Source: Candidatus Krumholzibacteriia bacterium
GTDB taxonomy: Bacteria > Krumholzibacteriota > Krumholzibacteriia > G020349025
DNA: 28,900 nt
Direction of reading: 5' to 3'
Assembly (NCBI GenBank): GCA_035649275.1
Contig: DASRJW010000046.1
Span: forward strand, 1-28,900
The notes under the pieces were generated by a model that was given only the letters and a program-made list of their open reading frames with translations, was not told where the DNA came from and did not search any database. A program made the translations under genes and the position numbers. Position 1 is the stretch's first letter. Each line of letters begins with the position of its first letter. This document shows, in pieces, positions 1-7,656 of this stretch.

Positions 1-2142
1 ATAGGCGTAAGCCACACCTAGGTTGTCCTGCAGCCGTACGTGGAGCTCCGCCGGCCAGCCGAAGGCCGGCACCTCGACCAAGGGTGCGTGTTCCAGGTGC
101 GGCGCTTCATGGTCCACACCGACGCGATAGGAAAACACCGCCGCCGGCGCCGTCGCCGGCAAGCGCTGCTCCTCGTACGGCCGGGTGCGATAGGCGGTCA
201 GGTAGTACGACACCATGGTGCCGTCGGCCTGGCCGGGCAGCAGGGCGGTGAACCCGCCGGCAGGATCGGCCTGCATGGATTCGACCGTCCAGTCGCCGCC
301 GGTCGACCAGTGCAAGCGCATCCCTTCCACCACCCGGCTCCCGTGGCGAGCGCTGACGCGGCGCGCCGTCGCGGCGTCTTCGGTGTCGTGCAGCGCCGTG
401 TGCACGATGCGGATTTCCTGTTCCACCAGCGGGCCGATGCCGTGGCGGCCGAAGGCGGCGAGGATGGCTTCACGATGGGGTGAGCCATTGCCCGGGGCGC
501 TGTCGCCGTAGAGGAGATCGTCTTCGAGCAAGATCGCCTCGAGATACTCGTCGAAGGTCTGCGGGAAGAGTTCGCGAGCGAAATGGATCACCCGGTCCGC
601 GACCTCGGCTCCGACGGCAGTGCGGACATGCCAGAGCGCTCCGCCCAGGATCTCGCCGTTGGCGTGCTCCTCGTCTCCCGGGTGGCGGTCCTCGGGCCAG
701 ACGAGCTCATTGTCCAGGTTGCGGAACCCGGCGAGACCACCGAGGTACTCGCCCACCCGCGGCTCGTCGGTGAGAGTGCAGGCGAAGTAGTCGGACAAGG
801 CCTCGTGGATGGCTGCACCGATGGTGCCGCGCAGACCGCCCACCGGTCGATAGAGGACATCGGTGATGGCGTGGGTGTACTCGTGGTAGACGACGTCGGC
901 GAAGAGACCGAAGTTGCCGCTACCGCCGACCCCGAAGCCCATCCTCTGTCCATCCCAGAAAGCGTTGGAGTAGTTGGGTTCGCCGGAGGACGGGTTGCGC
1001 ACCGACGCCACCGCCGGCACCGGGTAATCGAGCTGGCTGAAACCGAAGCGGCGCCGGGCGTAGTCGTGGATGATGTTGGCATGGACGTAGATGCTGCGCT
1101 CGTCGTCGCGGGCGTGGTCGCTGGTGAGATGCACCGCGGCGGTCCCGGGAACCGCGACCAGGGTGGAAAAGCGCGGGCTCGTGCCACGCGGCGCTTCGTT
1201 GTCCACGGTGACGTAAAGGCCCGCGAGCGTCGCCTCCAGCTGCGCGGCTCCGGGGTTCGCGCTCAAGGCGAAGCTCCCCGCCGCGTCGCTCGCCGTGCTA
1301 TCGGCGCTGGACGGGTCCCCGAGCCGCACCAGGAGCCAGGGGAAGGTGGCGTTCACCAGAGGATCGTGTTCGTAGAGCGGCTTGATCGTTCCCGTGGTGG
1401 TGCCCTCCACGTACTCCGTGCGGAGCAGAGATTCGAGCGCCGCGACGCTCCCGGTGGCGGCATCGACCATGGCGCGCCAACGCGCGCCCAAGGGCGAACG
1501 CAGCGTGAGCTCCAGGGCGGCGAAAGCCTCGTAGCGCTGCAGCGGTCGCACCGCCACGATTTCTTCGCTCGCTTCGATACTGAGGCTGGAGCCCACGAGG
1601 GTCTCGCAAGCGCGGCGGGCGACGTCGAGACCGAGGTGGTGGCGTGAGACCCGGAGGTTCGGGAGAAGGGTGGAACGGAAAGCGACGAGATGCCCGTCGG
1701 CGCCGAGGGTGAGGTCGAGAAAGGCGCCGCGGAGCGGGCCACCGTCCAGGTGCTGCTCCCAGGTCGCGTGCCAGGCAGGACCCGAGTTCCGCCAGCGAAC
1801 CTGGACGAGTTCGACCCGGTCCGCACCCCAGAGCGCGCCGTGATCCTGCAGCAGTGTCGCTGCCGCGGCACGGGCGGCGCCGTCGCTGAGCGCCGGGCCG
1901 GATTCCGGTCGGCCCCCGGAGCCGAGTCGGGCGAGACCCGTCCAGGGATCCCAGCGCACGCTCCAGCGCGAGCCGGAAGCCGCCTCGAGACGCTCGAGGG
2001 CGGGCGACCGCGCTGCCGACTGTACCGCCGCCGGCCAGGGGCCGAGATCACGCGGCGCCGGCGTTCCGGCATTTCCCTGTGGTTGGATGGCCTGCGCCCC
2101 CCAAGGCCAGAGGGCGACGAGAAGGAGAAGGGCGCGATTCAG
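1..2142 (-). CDS. Secreted M36/M4-like zinc metalloprotease (partial, C-terminus off the left edge)
   Basis: The frame is open from about 2280 to the window edge with no stop. I translated it by hand. Counting from a CTG at 2142, residues 1-18 form a signal peptide (MNRALLLLVALWPWGAQA). About 400 residues of propeptide-like sequence follow, then the gluzincin core: HEYTH at 420-424 (zinc ligands and catalytic Glu) and IHEALSDYFA, whose Glu447 is the third zinc ligand, as in fungalysin (M36) and thermolysin-type families. After about residue 560 the protein changes to beta-rich, Ig-like sequence, ending in a stretch with DNLGVAYA at the edge. It is probably secreted and degrades extracellular protein. 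The start is uncertain: there is no ATG in frame. The CTG overlaps the panE stop (CTGA) and gives an ideal signal peptide; the nearest GTG (2277) lies well inside panE. The family is clear; M36 versus M4 is less so. Confidence 0.85.
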   Translation of the reverse strand, partial: MNRALLLLVALWPWGAQAIQPQGNAGTPAPRDLGPWPAAVQSAARSPALERLEAASGSRWSVRWDPWTGLARLGSGGRPESGPALSDGAARAAAATLLQDHGALWGADRVELVQVRWRNSGPAWHATWEQHLDGGPLRGAFLDLTLGADGHLVAFRSTLLPNLRVSRHHLGLDVARRACETLVGSSLSIEASEEIVAVRPLQRYEAFAALELTLRSPLGARWRAMVDAATGSVAALESLLRTEYVEGTTTGTIKPLYEHDPLVNATFPWLLVRLGDPSSADSTASDAAGSFALSANPGAAQLEATLAGLYVTVDNEAPRGTSPRFSTLVAVPGTAAVHLTSDHARDDERSIYVHANIIHDYARRRFGFSQLDYPVPAVASVRNPSSGEPNYSNAFWDGQRMGFGVGGSGNFGLFADVVYHEYTHAITDVLYRPVGGLRGTIGAAIHEALSDYFACTLTDEPRVGEYLGGLAGFRNLDNELVWPEDRHPGDEEHANGEILGGALWHVRTAVGAEVADRVIHFARELFPQTFDEYLEAILLEDDLLYGDSAPGNGSPHREAILAAFGRHGIGPLVEQEIRIVHTALHDTEDAATARRVSARHGSRVVEGMRLHWSTGGDWTVESMQADPAGGFTALLPGQADGTMVSYYLTAYRTRPYEEQRLPATAPAAVFSYRVGVDHEAPHLEHAPLVEVPAFGWPAELHVRLQDNLGVAYAY

Positions 2143-3050
2143 GAAGTGACGCCGGCCGGACGCCGATTCTCCGCGGCGCTGCGGGCGGCGAAACGCACCA
2201 GCTCCAAGAGCTGCTGGTTGCGGGGCACGTCGAGTCCGTATTCCTCGGCGAGGGCGACGATGCGGCCGTTGATCCACTCGATCTCGGTCTGCCGGCCGGC
2301 GCGCAGGTCCTGGAGCATGGACGAGGTGTTGCGCGCGGTCTGTCGCATGCTCGCTTCCACCTTGGCCAAGGTCTCTTCGGTCTCGAGCCCTTGTCCGGCC
2401 CGGGAGGCCACCTGCACCACTTCTTCGACGAGGCCACGAGGCAGGCCGCGCAACCTGAGCAAGTCGCCGTTGGGAACGCCGAGGAGGGCCGAAAGTGGAT
2501 TGATGACGGCGTTGATCGCCAGCTTGCGCCAGACGTAGGTGTCGATGTCGCCGACCTGCTCGGCCGGCATGCCGCTGGAACGCCAAAGATCCAGGACCTC
2601 CCCGCCGGCCGGGAAGTAGGTCTTCCCGGGCGCATTGAAAGCGACGTGCCCGGGCGCCTCGAACGCCGCCGCCATGAAGGTCACCGCCCGGAGCACCGGG
2701 CGGCCCAGCACGCTCGTGGCGAGGGTGCGGATCCCAAGTCCGTTCTGCAGGACCACTACAAGATGGGACGGATCCAGGCGTGGCGCAAGCTCCGTCAACA
2801 CGCCTCTCAGGTCGAAGGCCTTCACCGTGAGCAGCACGATGGCCTCTGGGGGCGGCGGGTGCAGCCTCTCGCTCACCTCCAGGGGATAGACCCCCGGGGC
2901 GCTGACGGAGACGCGCAGGCCCCCCTGGCGCCGGATGGCCTCGACGTGCTTGGGGCGGCCGACGATCTCCACCTGGGTGCGGCGGGAAAGCAGCGCTCCG
3001 AGCAGGCTCCCGAGGGCCCCGGCGCCGACGACGTAGACCGGCCGGGTCAC
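2139..3050 (-). CDS. panE: 2-dehydropantoate 2-reductase (ketopantoate reductase, PanE/ApbA family)
   Basis: This 303-residue cytosolic enzyme reduces ketopantoate to pantoate with NADPH in the pantothenate/CoA pathway. The N-terminus carries the Rossmann motif VVGAGALG (residues 7-14). VKAF at 76-79 and the WRKLAINAVINPLSAL segment (174-189) contain the conserved lysines and asparagine of the family; Lys176 corresponds to the catalytic lysine. Length is normal. The GTG start overlaps the stop of the upstream HNH gene (GTGA, 3047-3050), so the two are translationally coupled. Its own stop overlaps the proposed start of the metalloprotease. The ApbA family contains paralogues of unclear substrate, so the exact substrate is slightly less certain than the family. 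No other pantothenate gene is in the window. Confidence 0.88.
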   Translation of the reverse strand: MTRPVYVVGAGALGSLLGALLSRRTQVEIVGRPKHVEAIRRQGGLRVSVSAPGVYPLEVSERLHPPPPEAIVLLTVKAFDLRGVLTELAPRLDPSHLVVVLQNGLGIRTLATSVLGRPVLRAVTFMAAAFEAPGHVAFNAPGKTYFPAGGEVLDLWRSSGMPAEQVGDIDTYVWRKLAINAVINPLSALLGVPNGDLLRLRGLPRGLVEEVVQVASRAGQGLETEETLAKVEASMRQTARNTSSMLQDLRAGRQTEIEWINGRIVALAEEYGLDVPRNQQLLELVRFAARSAAENRRPAGVTS

Positions 3051-3640
3051 GAACCGTCCTCGTGCAACTTGAGGTCCCAGTAGGCGGTGTCGACGAAGCG
3101 GTCCCAGCTACGCCGCCGCACCGCGAGGCGGAATCCGGCCCCCGGACGCCAGGCCGGCTCACGGGGCTGCCGCTGCAGACGCATGCCTGCCTCCCAGGGC
3201 AGGCGATCGCGCTTGCGGGCGTTGCACTCGGTGCAGGCGAGGACGACGTTGCTCCAGGTGGTGGAGCCGCCCCGGCTGCGGGGCACCACGTGGTCGATCG
3301 AGAGCTCGGACCGCACCGGAGTCCGATCGCAGTACTGGCAGGAGAAGCGGTCGCGCTCGAAGATGTTCCGGCGCGAGAACTTCACCCGCCGGGGCGGCAC
3401 CGCGTTGTAATGCGTGAGCAAGATGATCTCGGGGATCAGGAGCTTGTAACGCGGGGTGTGCAGCGTGTTGTGCACCGCCGCCTGGGAGAGCTCGCACCAC
3501 GACTGGAAGTCGTGGGTCTCGAACTCCCCGGTGACCACGTGAGCGAGATCGAGGACCAGGAGCGTCAGGGCCCGCTTGACGTCGCAGACGTGGATCGCCA
3601 GCCAGCTGCGATTGAGGACGAGGACACTTTGGTTGAGCAT
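3047..3640 (-). CDS. HNH endonuclease family protein
   Basis: This protein has 197 residues from the ATG at 3640; an in-frame start 36 bases upstream exists, but MLNQSVLVLNRSWLAIHV is the usual N-terminus of this family. The first half (1-90) is a conserved accessory region. The HNH fold follows: CQYC at 101-104, IDHVVPRSRGG at 115-125 (the DH pair that holds the metal), Asn131, and CTECNARK at 136-143, so four cysteines bind a structural zinc. Such stand-alone HNH proteins are widespread and their target is generally unknown. No methyltransferase, toxin or phage gene adjoins it, so I see no evidence for restriction. It follows a good promoter (3685-3713) and is coupled to panE by a 4-base overlap. 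Confidence 0.85.
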   Translation of the reverse strand: MLNQSVLVLNRSWLAIHVCDVKRALTLLVLDLAHVVTGEFETHDFQSWCELSQAAVHNTLHTPRYKLLIPEIILLTHYNAVPPRRVKFSRRNIFERDRFSCQYCDRTPVRSELSIDHVVPRSRGGSTTWSNVVLACTECNARKRDRLPWEAGMRLQRQPREPAWRPGAGFRLAVRRRSWDRFVDTAYWDLKLHEDGS

Positions 3641-3684
3641 TCCCCTGCTCCGTCCCGTGCCCATGTACGGGCGCACTCGAAGCG

Positions 3685-3713
3685 AGGATACGGCACCCGT
3701 TCGGGTCGGTCAA
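3685..3713 (-). promoter_or_regulatory. Sigma70-like promoter for the HNH-panE-protease transcript
   Basis: On the minus strand TTGACC (3713-3708), a 17-base spacer and TATCCT (3690-3685) match the -35/-10 consensus well. This gives a predicted 5' leader of roughly 40 bases to the ATG at 3640. It lies in the 123-base gap after the outer-membrane protein gene. Confidence 0.55.
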
Positions 3714-3763
3714 GCAACGCTGCCACAATGGGTTCGCAGACGACGGGCGATGCCGGGCAGGGC

Positions 3764-4564
3764 TCAGAAACGGTAGTACAGGCTCATCTGCAAGCGCAGG
3801 AAGCTCATGTTGTCGACGTACGGCTGATCGTCGGCGGAATCCTCCTGATCACCCTTGCCCGAGGAGAACAAGAGATGGGCGCGGGCCTCGCCTTCGACGC
3901 CGAAGCTCTTGGTGGCGCGGTAGTCGAGGCCGAAGGCGGCGTTGAGGCCGCCGCTCGTCTCGTCCTTGGTGTAGTCGATCACTTGCGGCGGGAAGCGGTC
4001 GTCGAAGACGAACTGGTGCCCCGAAGGTCCCATCGGATCGTAGGCGTGCTGCTCGCCGAAGGAAGGAACGTTGAAGAAGCGCAGGCGGAAAGGGACGCGC
4101 CAGATGTAGAGGCCCGCTCCCACGGAAGCGAGGGGCGAGAAGCTCCGGCGCTGGGAAAAACGGTAGGTGTAGTTGGCGCCGACGTTGAAGAGCTCGAGCT
4201 TCCCGTACTCGGCGACGAGATAACCTTCTCCCGGCTGGGAGGCCTGCTGTGCTCCCAGGTTCTTGGTACGCACCAAGGCCTCGTACGACTCGATGGTGGC
4301 GGGGATCACTCCGGTGAGCGGGGCTTCCATGTAGCCCGTGGTGATTTCCCAAGCGCTGTGCCCGGTGTTGGAGTGCCGGAAGCGCAGTTCCATCCCCGCG
4401 CCGGTATCGGTGAAATCGCCGGTCTTGCCGAGGGGAACGGCGATCCCGCCGCTCACCATGACGATCTCCCGCGCTTCGAGGCGGGGGACGCAGGCGAAGA
4501 GGGCTGCGAGCAGGACGAGCGCCGGCCCGAGACACACTTGTCGCTGCGGTCGCAGCTCGCGCAC
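3764..4564 (-). CDS. Outer-membrane beta-barrel protein, uncharacterised
   Basis: This is a 266-residue protein. A signal peptide covers about residues 1-31 (hydrophobic LVLLAALFACV, then LEA). The rest alternates polar and hydrophobic or aromatic residues in the manner of beta strands, for example NVGANYTYRF, GAGLYIWRVPFRLRFF and FGLDYRATKSFG. It ends in LYYRF, a terminal aromatic BAM-recognition signal. Length fits an 8-10 stranded OmpA/OmpW-like barrel. The start is a GTG with GGAGG seven bases upstream. I cannot assign a specific family or ligand. It sits alone between a putative terminator/promoter region (4613-4654) and the HNH promoter, so it may be a single-gene unit. Confidence 0.75.
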   Translation of the reverse strand: MRELRPQRQVCLGPALVLLAALFACVPRLEAREIVMVSGGIAVPLGKTGDFTDTGAGMELRFRHSNTGHSAWEITTGYMEAPLTGVIPATIESYEALVRTKNLGAQQASQPGEGYLVAEYGKLELFNVGANYTYRFSQRRSFSPLASVGAGLYIWRVPFRLRFFNVPSFGEQHAYDPMGPSGHQFVFDDRFPPQVIDYTKDETSGGLNAAFGLDYRATKSFGVEGEARAHLLFSSGKGDQEDSADDQPYVDNMSFLRLQMSLYYRF

Positions 4565-4612
4565 TCAACGACCTCCATGGGCTCCACGGCAGGGCTCCGC
4601 GAAAGGCACGGA

Positions 4613-4641
4613 ATGTTAATCAAAGCTCCCTGGCGGCGCAA
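4613..4641 (-). promoter_or_regulatory. Possible promoter for the beta-barrel gene
   Basis: TTGCGC (4641-4636), a 17-base spacer and TAACAT (4618-4613) on the minus strand give a moderate sigma70-like match about 50 bases upstream of the GTG at 4564. The match is weak and it overlaps the inverted repeat at 4626-4654. Confidence 0.28.
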
Positions 4642-4654
4642 CTAGTGCAGGGAG
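4626..4654 (-). terminator. Weak terminator-like hairpin after the metallophosphoesterase-like gene
   Basis: On the minus strand CTCCCTG (4654-4648) pairs perfectly with CAGGGAG (4632-4626) across a 15-base loop and is followed by CTTTGATT. It begins 17 bases past the stop at 4672. The stem is short and the T-run poor, so termination is only suggested. Confidence 0.33.
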
Positions 4655-4671
4655 AGCGGGAAAGACGGTTT

Positions 4672-5688
4672 TCAGGGAGTCGCGGGGGCGCTGGCGGCGC
4701 TCTCGGCGGGTTCGTGGGCCACCGTCGTGCTGTCGCCTCCTGCCGCCGCCAAGCGGGTCTTGAAGCCCGCCACCCGGGCGGCCATCGCCGGGTCGTCGGT
4801 GATCCGGTCGTCCAAGGCGAGCACCTGGCCCCCGGTGATCTCCGTCTTGCCGGCGCTCCCCGGGCGCAGGTGCAGCCAGGCCAGATGCTTGCCCCGGGTT
4901 CCGGGGGAAAGCACCGCCGGCGTCGGCCCCACCGGCACGGTCTCGCGCACTTCGCCAGTGCCGCTGATGAGCAGGTCGTAGCCGTAGGGCTCGGCGCGAG
5001 CGAACTCTTCCAGAGTGGAAAGGGGTAGGTGAGCCAAGAGGATGCGGAGATCGGTCTGCGGGCGCAGCCCCTCCAGCGTCTGCCGCGCCGCCTCGAGGGG
5101 ATCGGTGATCTCGAGCTGCGAGCCGCTGGGCCACTCCTCCAGCGCCAGCTGTGAGGGTAACGTGACGCCGACGATACCGATGCGCAACGGCTTCCCCGCC
5201 ACTTCTTTTTGCAGCACGATGTAGGGCTGGAAGCGGAGCTTCCGGTCCACATAGATGTTGGCGCTCAAGAACTGCAGCTGCAGCGAATCCTGCAGCGCTT
5301 GCAACTCCTGCGGCCCGAGCAAGAGGTCGCGGGCAGCGACGTTGACCGCTTGCAAGCCATCGGCCTGCATGCCTTCCAAGAAGACCCGCGTCGACAGGGC
5401 CCGCTGGCGCTCGTTGCGCTCCGACCAGCCGCCGGCGTCGAGGATCAGATGTTCCTGGTACTTCTGCAGGAGGGGATCGAGCACCTTCGCCCGCCGGGCG
5501 AGGCCGCCGAGGCGTCCGGCACGTCAGCCACAGGGATCGATCCAGGCCTGACAGTCGCCGGAGTAGGCGACGAGCAGCTCGTCGGAGCGGCTGCGGCAAC
5601 CGGCGACGCCGAGCCAGAGTGCGAGCGCAGCGGCGCTCCATACGGCCACCCCGGCCAGACCCTGCTTCTTCTTCGCGACCCTGTGCAT
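4672..5688 (-). CDS. Lipoprotein of the 5'-nucleotidase/metallophosphoesterase-like PCGC family, with in-frame TGA (candidate selenoprotein)
   Basis: One frame runs from ATG 5688 (GGAAG four bases upstream) to the stop at 4672. It is broken only by TGA at 5526-5524, codon 55. Residues 1-31 are a lipoprotein signal ending in GVAGC (Cys31). Then come YSGDCQAWIDPCG (42-54), the TGA, and RAGRLGGLARRAKVL. From memory, relatives read roughly as a glycine/aspartate turn, EPCGC, a short spacer, then GGLARR, so the TGA falls on the second Cys of PCGC. Downstream sequence stays family-like: HLILDAGGW, AVNVAARDLLLG, FLSANIY, IGIVGVTL, and ILLAHLP near residue 190. With readthrough the product is 338 residues. 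Without it, gene callers would start near 5484 and lose the signal and motif. The gene lies 32 bases after bshA, at the end of the bacillithiol operon. Alternatives are a true nonsense mutation or a sequence error. Substrate is unknown. Confidence 0.75.
5484..5503 (-). promoter_or_regulatory. Candidate bacterial SECIS hairpin downstream of the in-frame TGA
   Basis: Starting 20 bases after the TGA, the minus strand reads CCUCGCCC, loop GGC, GGGCGA(A)GG. This is an eight-pair stem with one bulged A (5486) and a loop beginning GG. As I recall them, bacterial SECIS elements are hairpins a few tens of bases past the UGA with a G at the start of the apical loop, which fits. In DNA this GC-rich such hairpins arise easily, and a 4-bp alternative (GCCG/CGGC) lies just upstream, so the structure alone is weak evidence. 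Confidence 0.35.
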
Positions 5689-5720
5689 GCCTTCCACTCT
5701 AGGAAGCGCTGCCGACCCTG

Positions 5721-6860
5721 TCAACGCGCCGCGGCACAGGCCCGCTGCATGGCTTCGAGGTACACCTCTTCGTACGCCGCCACCTGCTTTTCCGCCGCGA
5801 AGCGGCGCACCGCGGCCTCCCGCGCCGCCACCTGCAGGCGGGCGCGCTGTGCCGGATCCCGCAGCACCGCCAGCGCCGTGCTCGTCCAGGCGTCCACGGC
5901 GTTCGGCGGGCAGAGGTAACCGTTCCGGCCGTGGTCGATGACTTCCCGCGTGCCGCCGGTCTCGGTGGCGAGGACCACGGTGCCACAGGCCATGGCCTCC
6001 AGCGCCGCCAAGCCGAAACTCTCGTGATGGCTCGGGAGGAGGAAGAGATCCGCTGCGGGCAGCAATTCCTCGATGCACTGCTGGTTGCCGAGGAAGAGGA
6101 CGCGATCGGCGAGACGCAGCTCGGTCAGGCGCCGCTTGGCGAAGGGCAGGTCCGGGCCCTCGCCGATGAGGACGAGCTTCGCCGGCACCTCGGCTTGCAC
6201 GCGCGCGAAGATCTCCACCAGGGCGCGGACGTTCTTCACCGGCCGGAAGTTGGAGGCGTGCATGAGGATGAACTCGTCGTCCCGGGCGAAGCGCCGCCGC
6301 AGCTCGGGAGAGACACCAGGGCGAAAGCGCTCGGCGTCCACGAAGTTGTGGATGACGCGAATCCCGTTGGCGACCTCGAAGGTGCGCAGCGTTTCTTGGC
6401 GGAGGAATTCAGAGACGGCGGTGACGCAGTCGCTCTGTTCGATGCAGAAGCGCGTGATGCTCTGGAAGCTCGGCTGGTTGCCGACCAGAGTGATGTCGGT
6501 GCCGTGCAGTGTGGTCACCACCGCCAGCGGCTGGGGGCGCAGCATCTGCTTGGCCAGGTAGGCGCTCACCGCGTGCGGGATGGCGTAGTGCACGTGCAGG
6601 ACGTCCAGCTGGTAGGACACGGCGGTCTCCGCCATCTTCGAGGCCATGGACAACGTGTGCGGTGGCTCCTGGAACAGCGGGTAGTACACCGTTTCCACCA
6701 GGTGGAGGAAGACGTTGTCGACGAAGCCACGCAGCCGGAACGGCGATTCGCGGGTGATGAAGTGGACCTCGTGGCCGCGGCTGGCCAGGCGCAGCCCGAG
6801 CTCGGTGGCGAGCACACCGCTGCCCCCGGAACCGGTGTGACAGGTGATCCCGATCTTCAT
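5721..6860 (-). CDS. bshA: N-acetyl-alpha-D-glucosaminyl L-malate synthase BshA
   Basis: This 379-residue GT-B glycosyltransferase (GT4) catalyses the first step of bacillithiol synthesis, joining GlcNAc from UDP-GlcNAc to L-malate. The start MKIGITCHTGSGGSG matches BshA closely; the glycine-rich turn binds the nucleotide sugar. Other family features are DVLHVHYAIPHAVSA, TTLHGTDITLVG, the HNFVD segment, and the C-terminal donor-site block ESFGLAALEAMACG. The ATG at 6860 overlaps the bshB stop (ATGA), which fixes the start; a longer frame upstream is just bshB read out of frame. Together with bshB and bshC it completes the pathway in one operon. Confidence 0.92.
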   Translation of the reverse strand: MKIGITCHTGSGGSGVLATELGLRLASRGHEVHFITRESPFRLRGFVDNVFLHLVETVYYPLFQEPPHTLSMASKMAETAVSYQLDVLHVHYAIPHAVSAYLAKQMLRPQPLAVVTTLHGTDITLVGNQPSFQSITRFCIEQSDCVTAVSEFLRQETLRTFEVANGIRVIHNFVDAERFRPGVSPELRRRFARDDEFILMHASNFRPVKNVRALVEIFARVQAEVPAKLVLIGEGPDLPFAKRRLTELRLADRVLFLGNQQCIEELLPAADLFLLPSHHESFGLAALEAMACGTVVLATETGGTREVIDHGRNGYLCPPNAVDAWTSTALAVLRDPAQRARLQVAAREAAVRRFAAEKQVAAYEEVYLEAMQRACAAAR

Positions 6861-7588
6861 GGCACCTTCTTCCCCGCCGGGACGAGCGCCGCCACCGGAT
6901 CCACCAGGGGCACCGGGCCGTCGACGGCGTAAGGCTCGCCGGCGGTGCAACCGATGAGCTGCCCGTAGGTGCGGGCGTTGGTCTCGACGCGCTGCAGGTA
7001 CGCCGGATCGTTGAGCAGCGTGGGCACCCGTCCTGGGCCGGGCTCGAACTGAGAACGATAGCAGCGCAGCGCCTCCAACTTCAAAGGCAGGACCGCGCTC
7101 ACGTCGACGACGAAGGACGGCACCATGGGGTGGAAGTCGAGGGCCCGCACCAGCACCGGGCGCTCCACCGGCGGCATCCCGGCGTCGTAACCGGCCACGC
7201 CGCAGAAGAACTGCGCTTGCCGCAGCAGGGCGTGCGCGGCCAGGTGATCCGGATGGCGCGCGGCGAGATCGGGAATCAGGATGAGGCGCGGAACGTGGGT
7301 GCGAAGCGTGGCGACGATGCGGCGGCGCTGCTCCGGGTCCTCGGCGTGGAGCCCCCCATCCGGCAGGCCGAGGTCGAGGCGGCCGTGCAGGCCGAGGACG
7401 CGTGCGGCGGCTTCGGCTTCGGCCCGCCGTTCCGCGACGGTGCCGTTGCTCGCCAGCTCGCCCCGGGTCAGATCGCAGATGGCCACGCGATAGCCTTGGC
7501 GGACGAGCTGGACCAAGAGGCCGCCGCAGGCAGCCTCGGCGTCGTCCGGGTGGGCGCCAAAGGCGAGGACATCGAAGCGCTCGCTCAT
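6857..7588 (-). CDS. bshB1: Bacillithiol biosynthesis deacetylase BshB (LmbE/PIG-L family)
   Basis: This 243-residue zinc deacetylase removes acetyl from GlcNAc-malate to give GlcN-malate. It shows the LmbE/PIG-L metal motif AHPDD (12-16), the DLTRGELASNG turn common to BshB1, and RHPDHLAAH near residue 112, which supplies the third zinc ligand. DFHPMVPSFVVDVS and the segment around RCYRSQF are typical of BshB1 rather than MshB. The ATG has a strong AGGAGG four bases upstream, and the gene is coupled to bshA by ATGA. The 68-base gap to bshC holds no clear terminator. Confidence 0.9.
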   Translation of the reverse strand: MSERFDVLAFGAHPDDAEAACGGLLVQLVRQGYRVAICDLTRGELASNGTVAERRAEAEAAARVLGLHGRLDLGLPDGGLHAEDPEQRRRIVATLRTHVPRLILIPDLAARHPDHLAAHALLRQAQFFCGVAGYDAGMPPVERPVLVRALDFHPMVPSFVVDVSAVLPLKLEALRCYRSQFEPGPGRVPTLLNDPAYLQRVETNARTYGQLIGCTAGEPYAVDGPVPLVDPVAALVPAGKKVP

Positions 7589-7656
7589 GTTTCCTCCTGG
7601 GCGAGGTACGGCGGGGGTGGCGCGAGTGTTCCCGCCCGCACTCTCCCTGCCGCCGC

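Noticed and set aside
583-1647. Plus-strand open frame opposite the metalloprotease
   Set aside because: The minus frame carries a signal peptide, HEYTH and EALSD with the right spacing; the plus frame has none of these.
3047-3640. HNH gene as part of a restriction or phage-defence system
   Set aside because: Neighbours are an outer-membrane protein, panE and a protease; nothing defence-related is within the window.
5505-5526. Reassigned genetic code (TGA as an amino acid throughout)
   Set aside because: Many other genes here end in TGA at exactly the expected family C-terminus and overlap the next start (nadB, lpxB, bshB, lolD), so TGA is a normal stop elsewhere.
4616-5641. Arginine-rich frame over the metallophosphoesterase-like gene, considered as a frameshift explanation for the TGA
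   Set aside because: No frameshift is needed: both sides of the TGA lie in one frame and resemble the same family.
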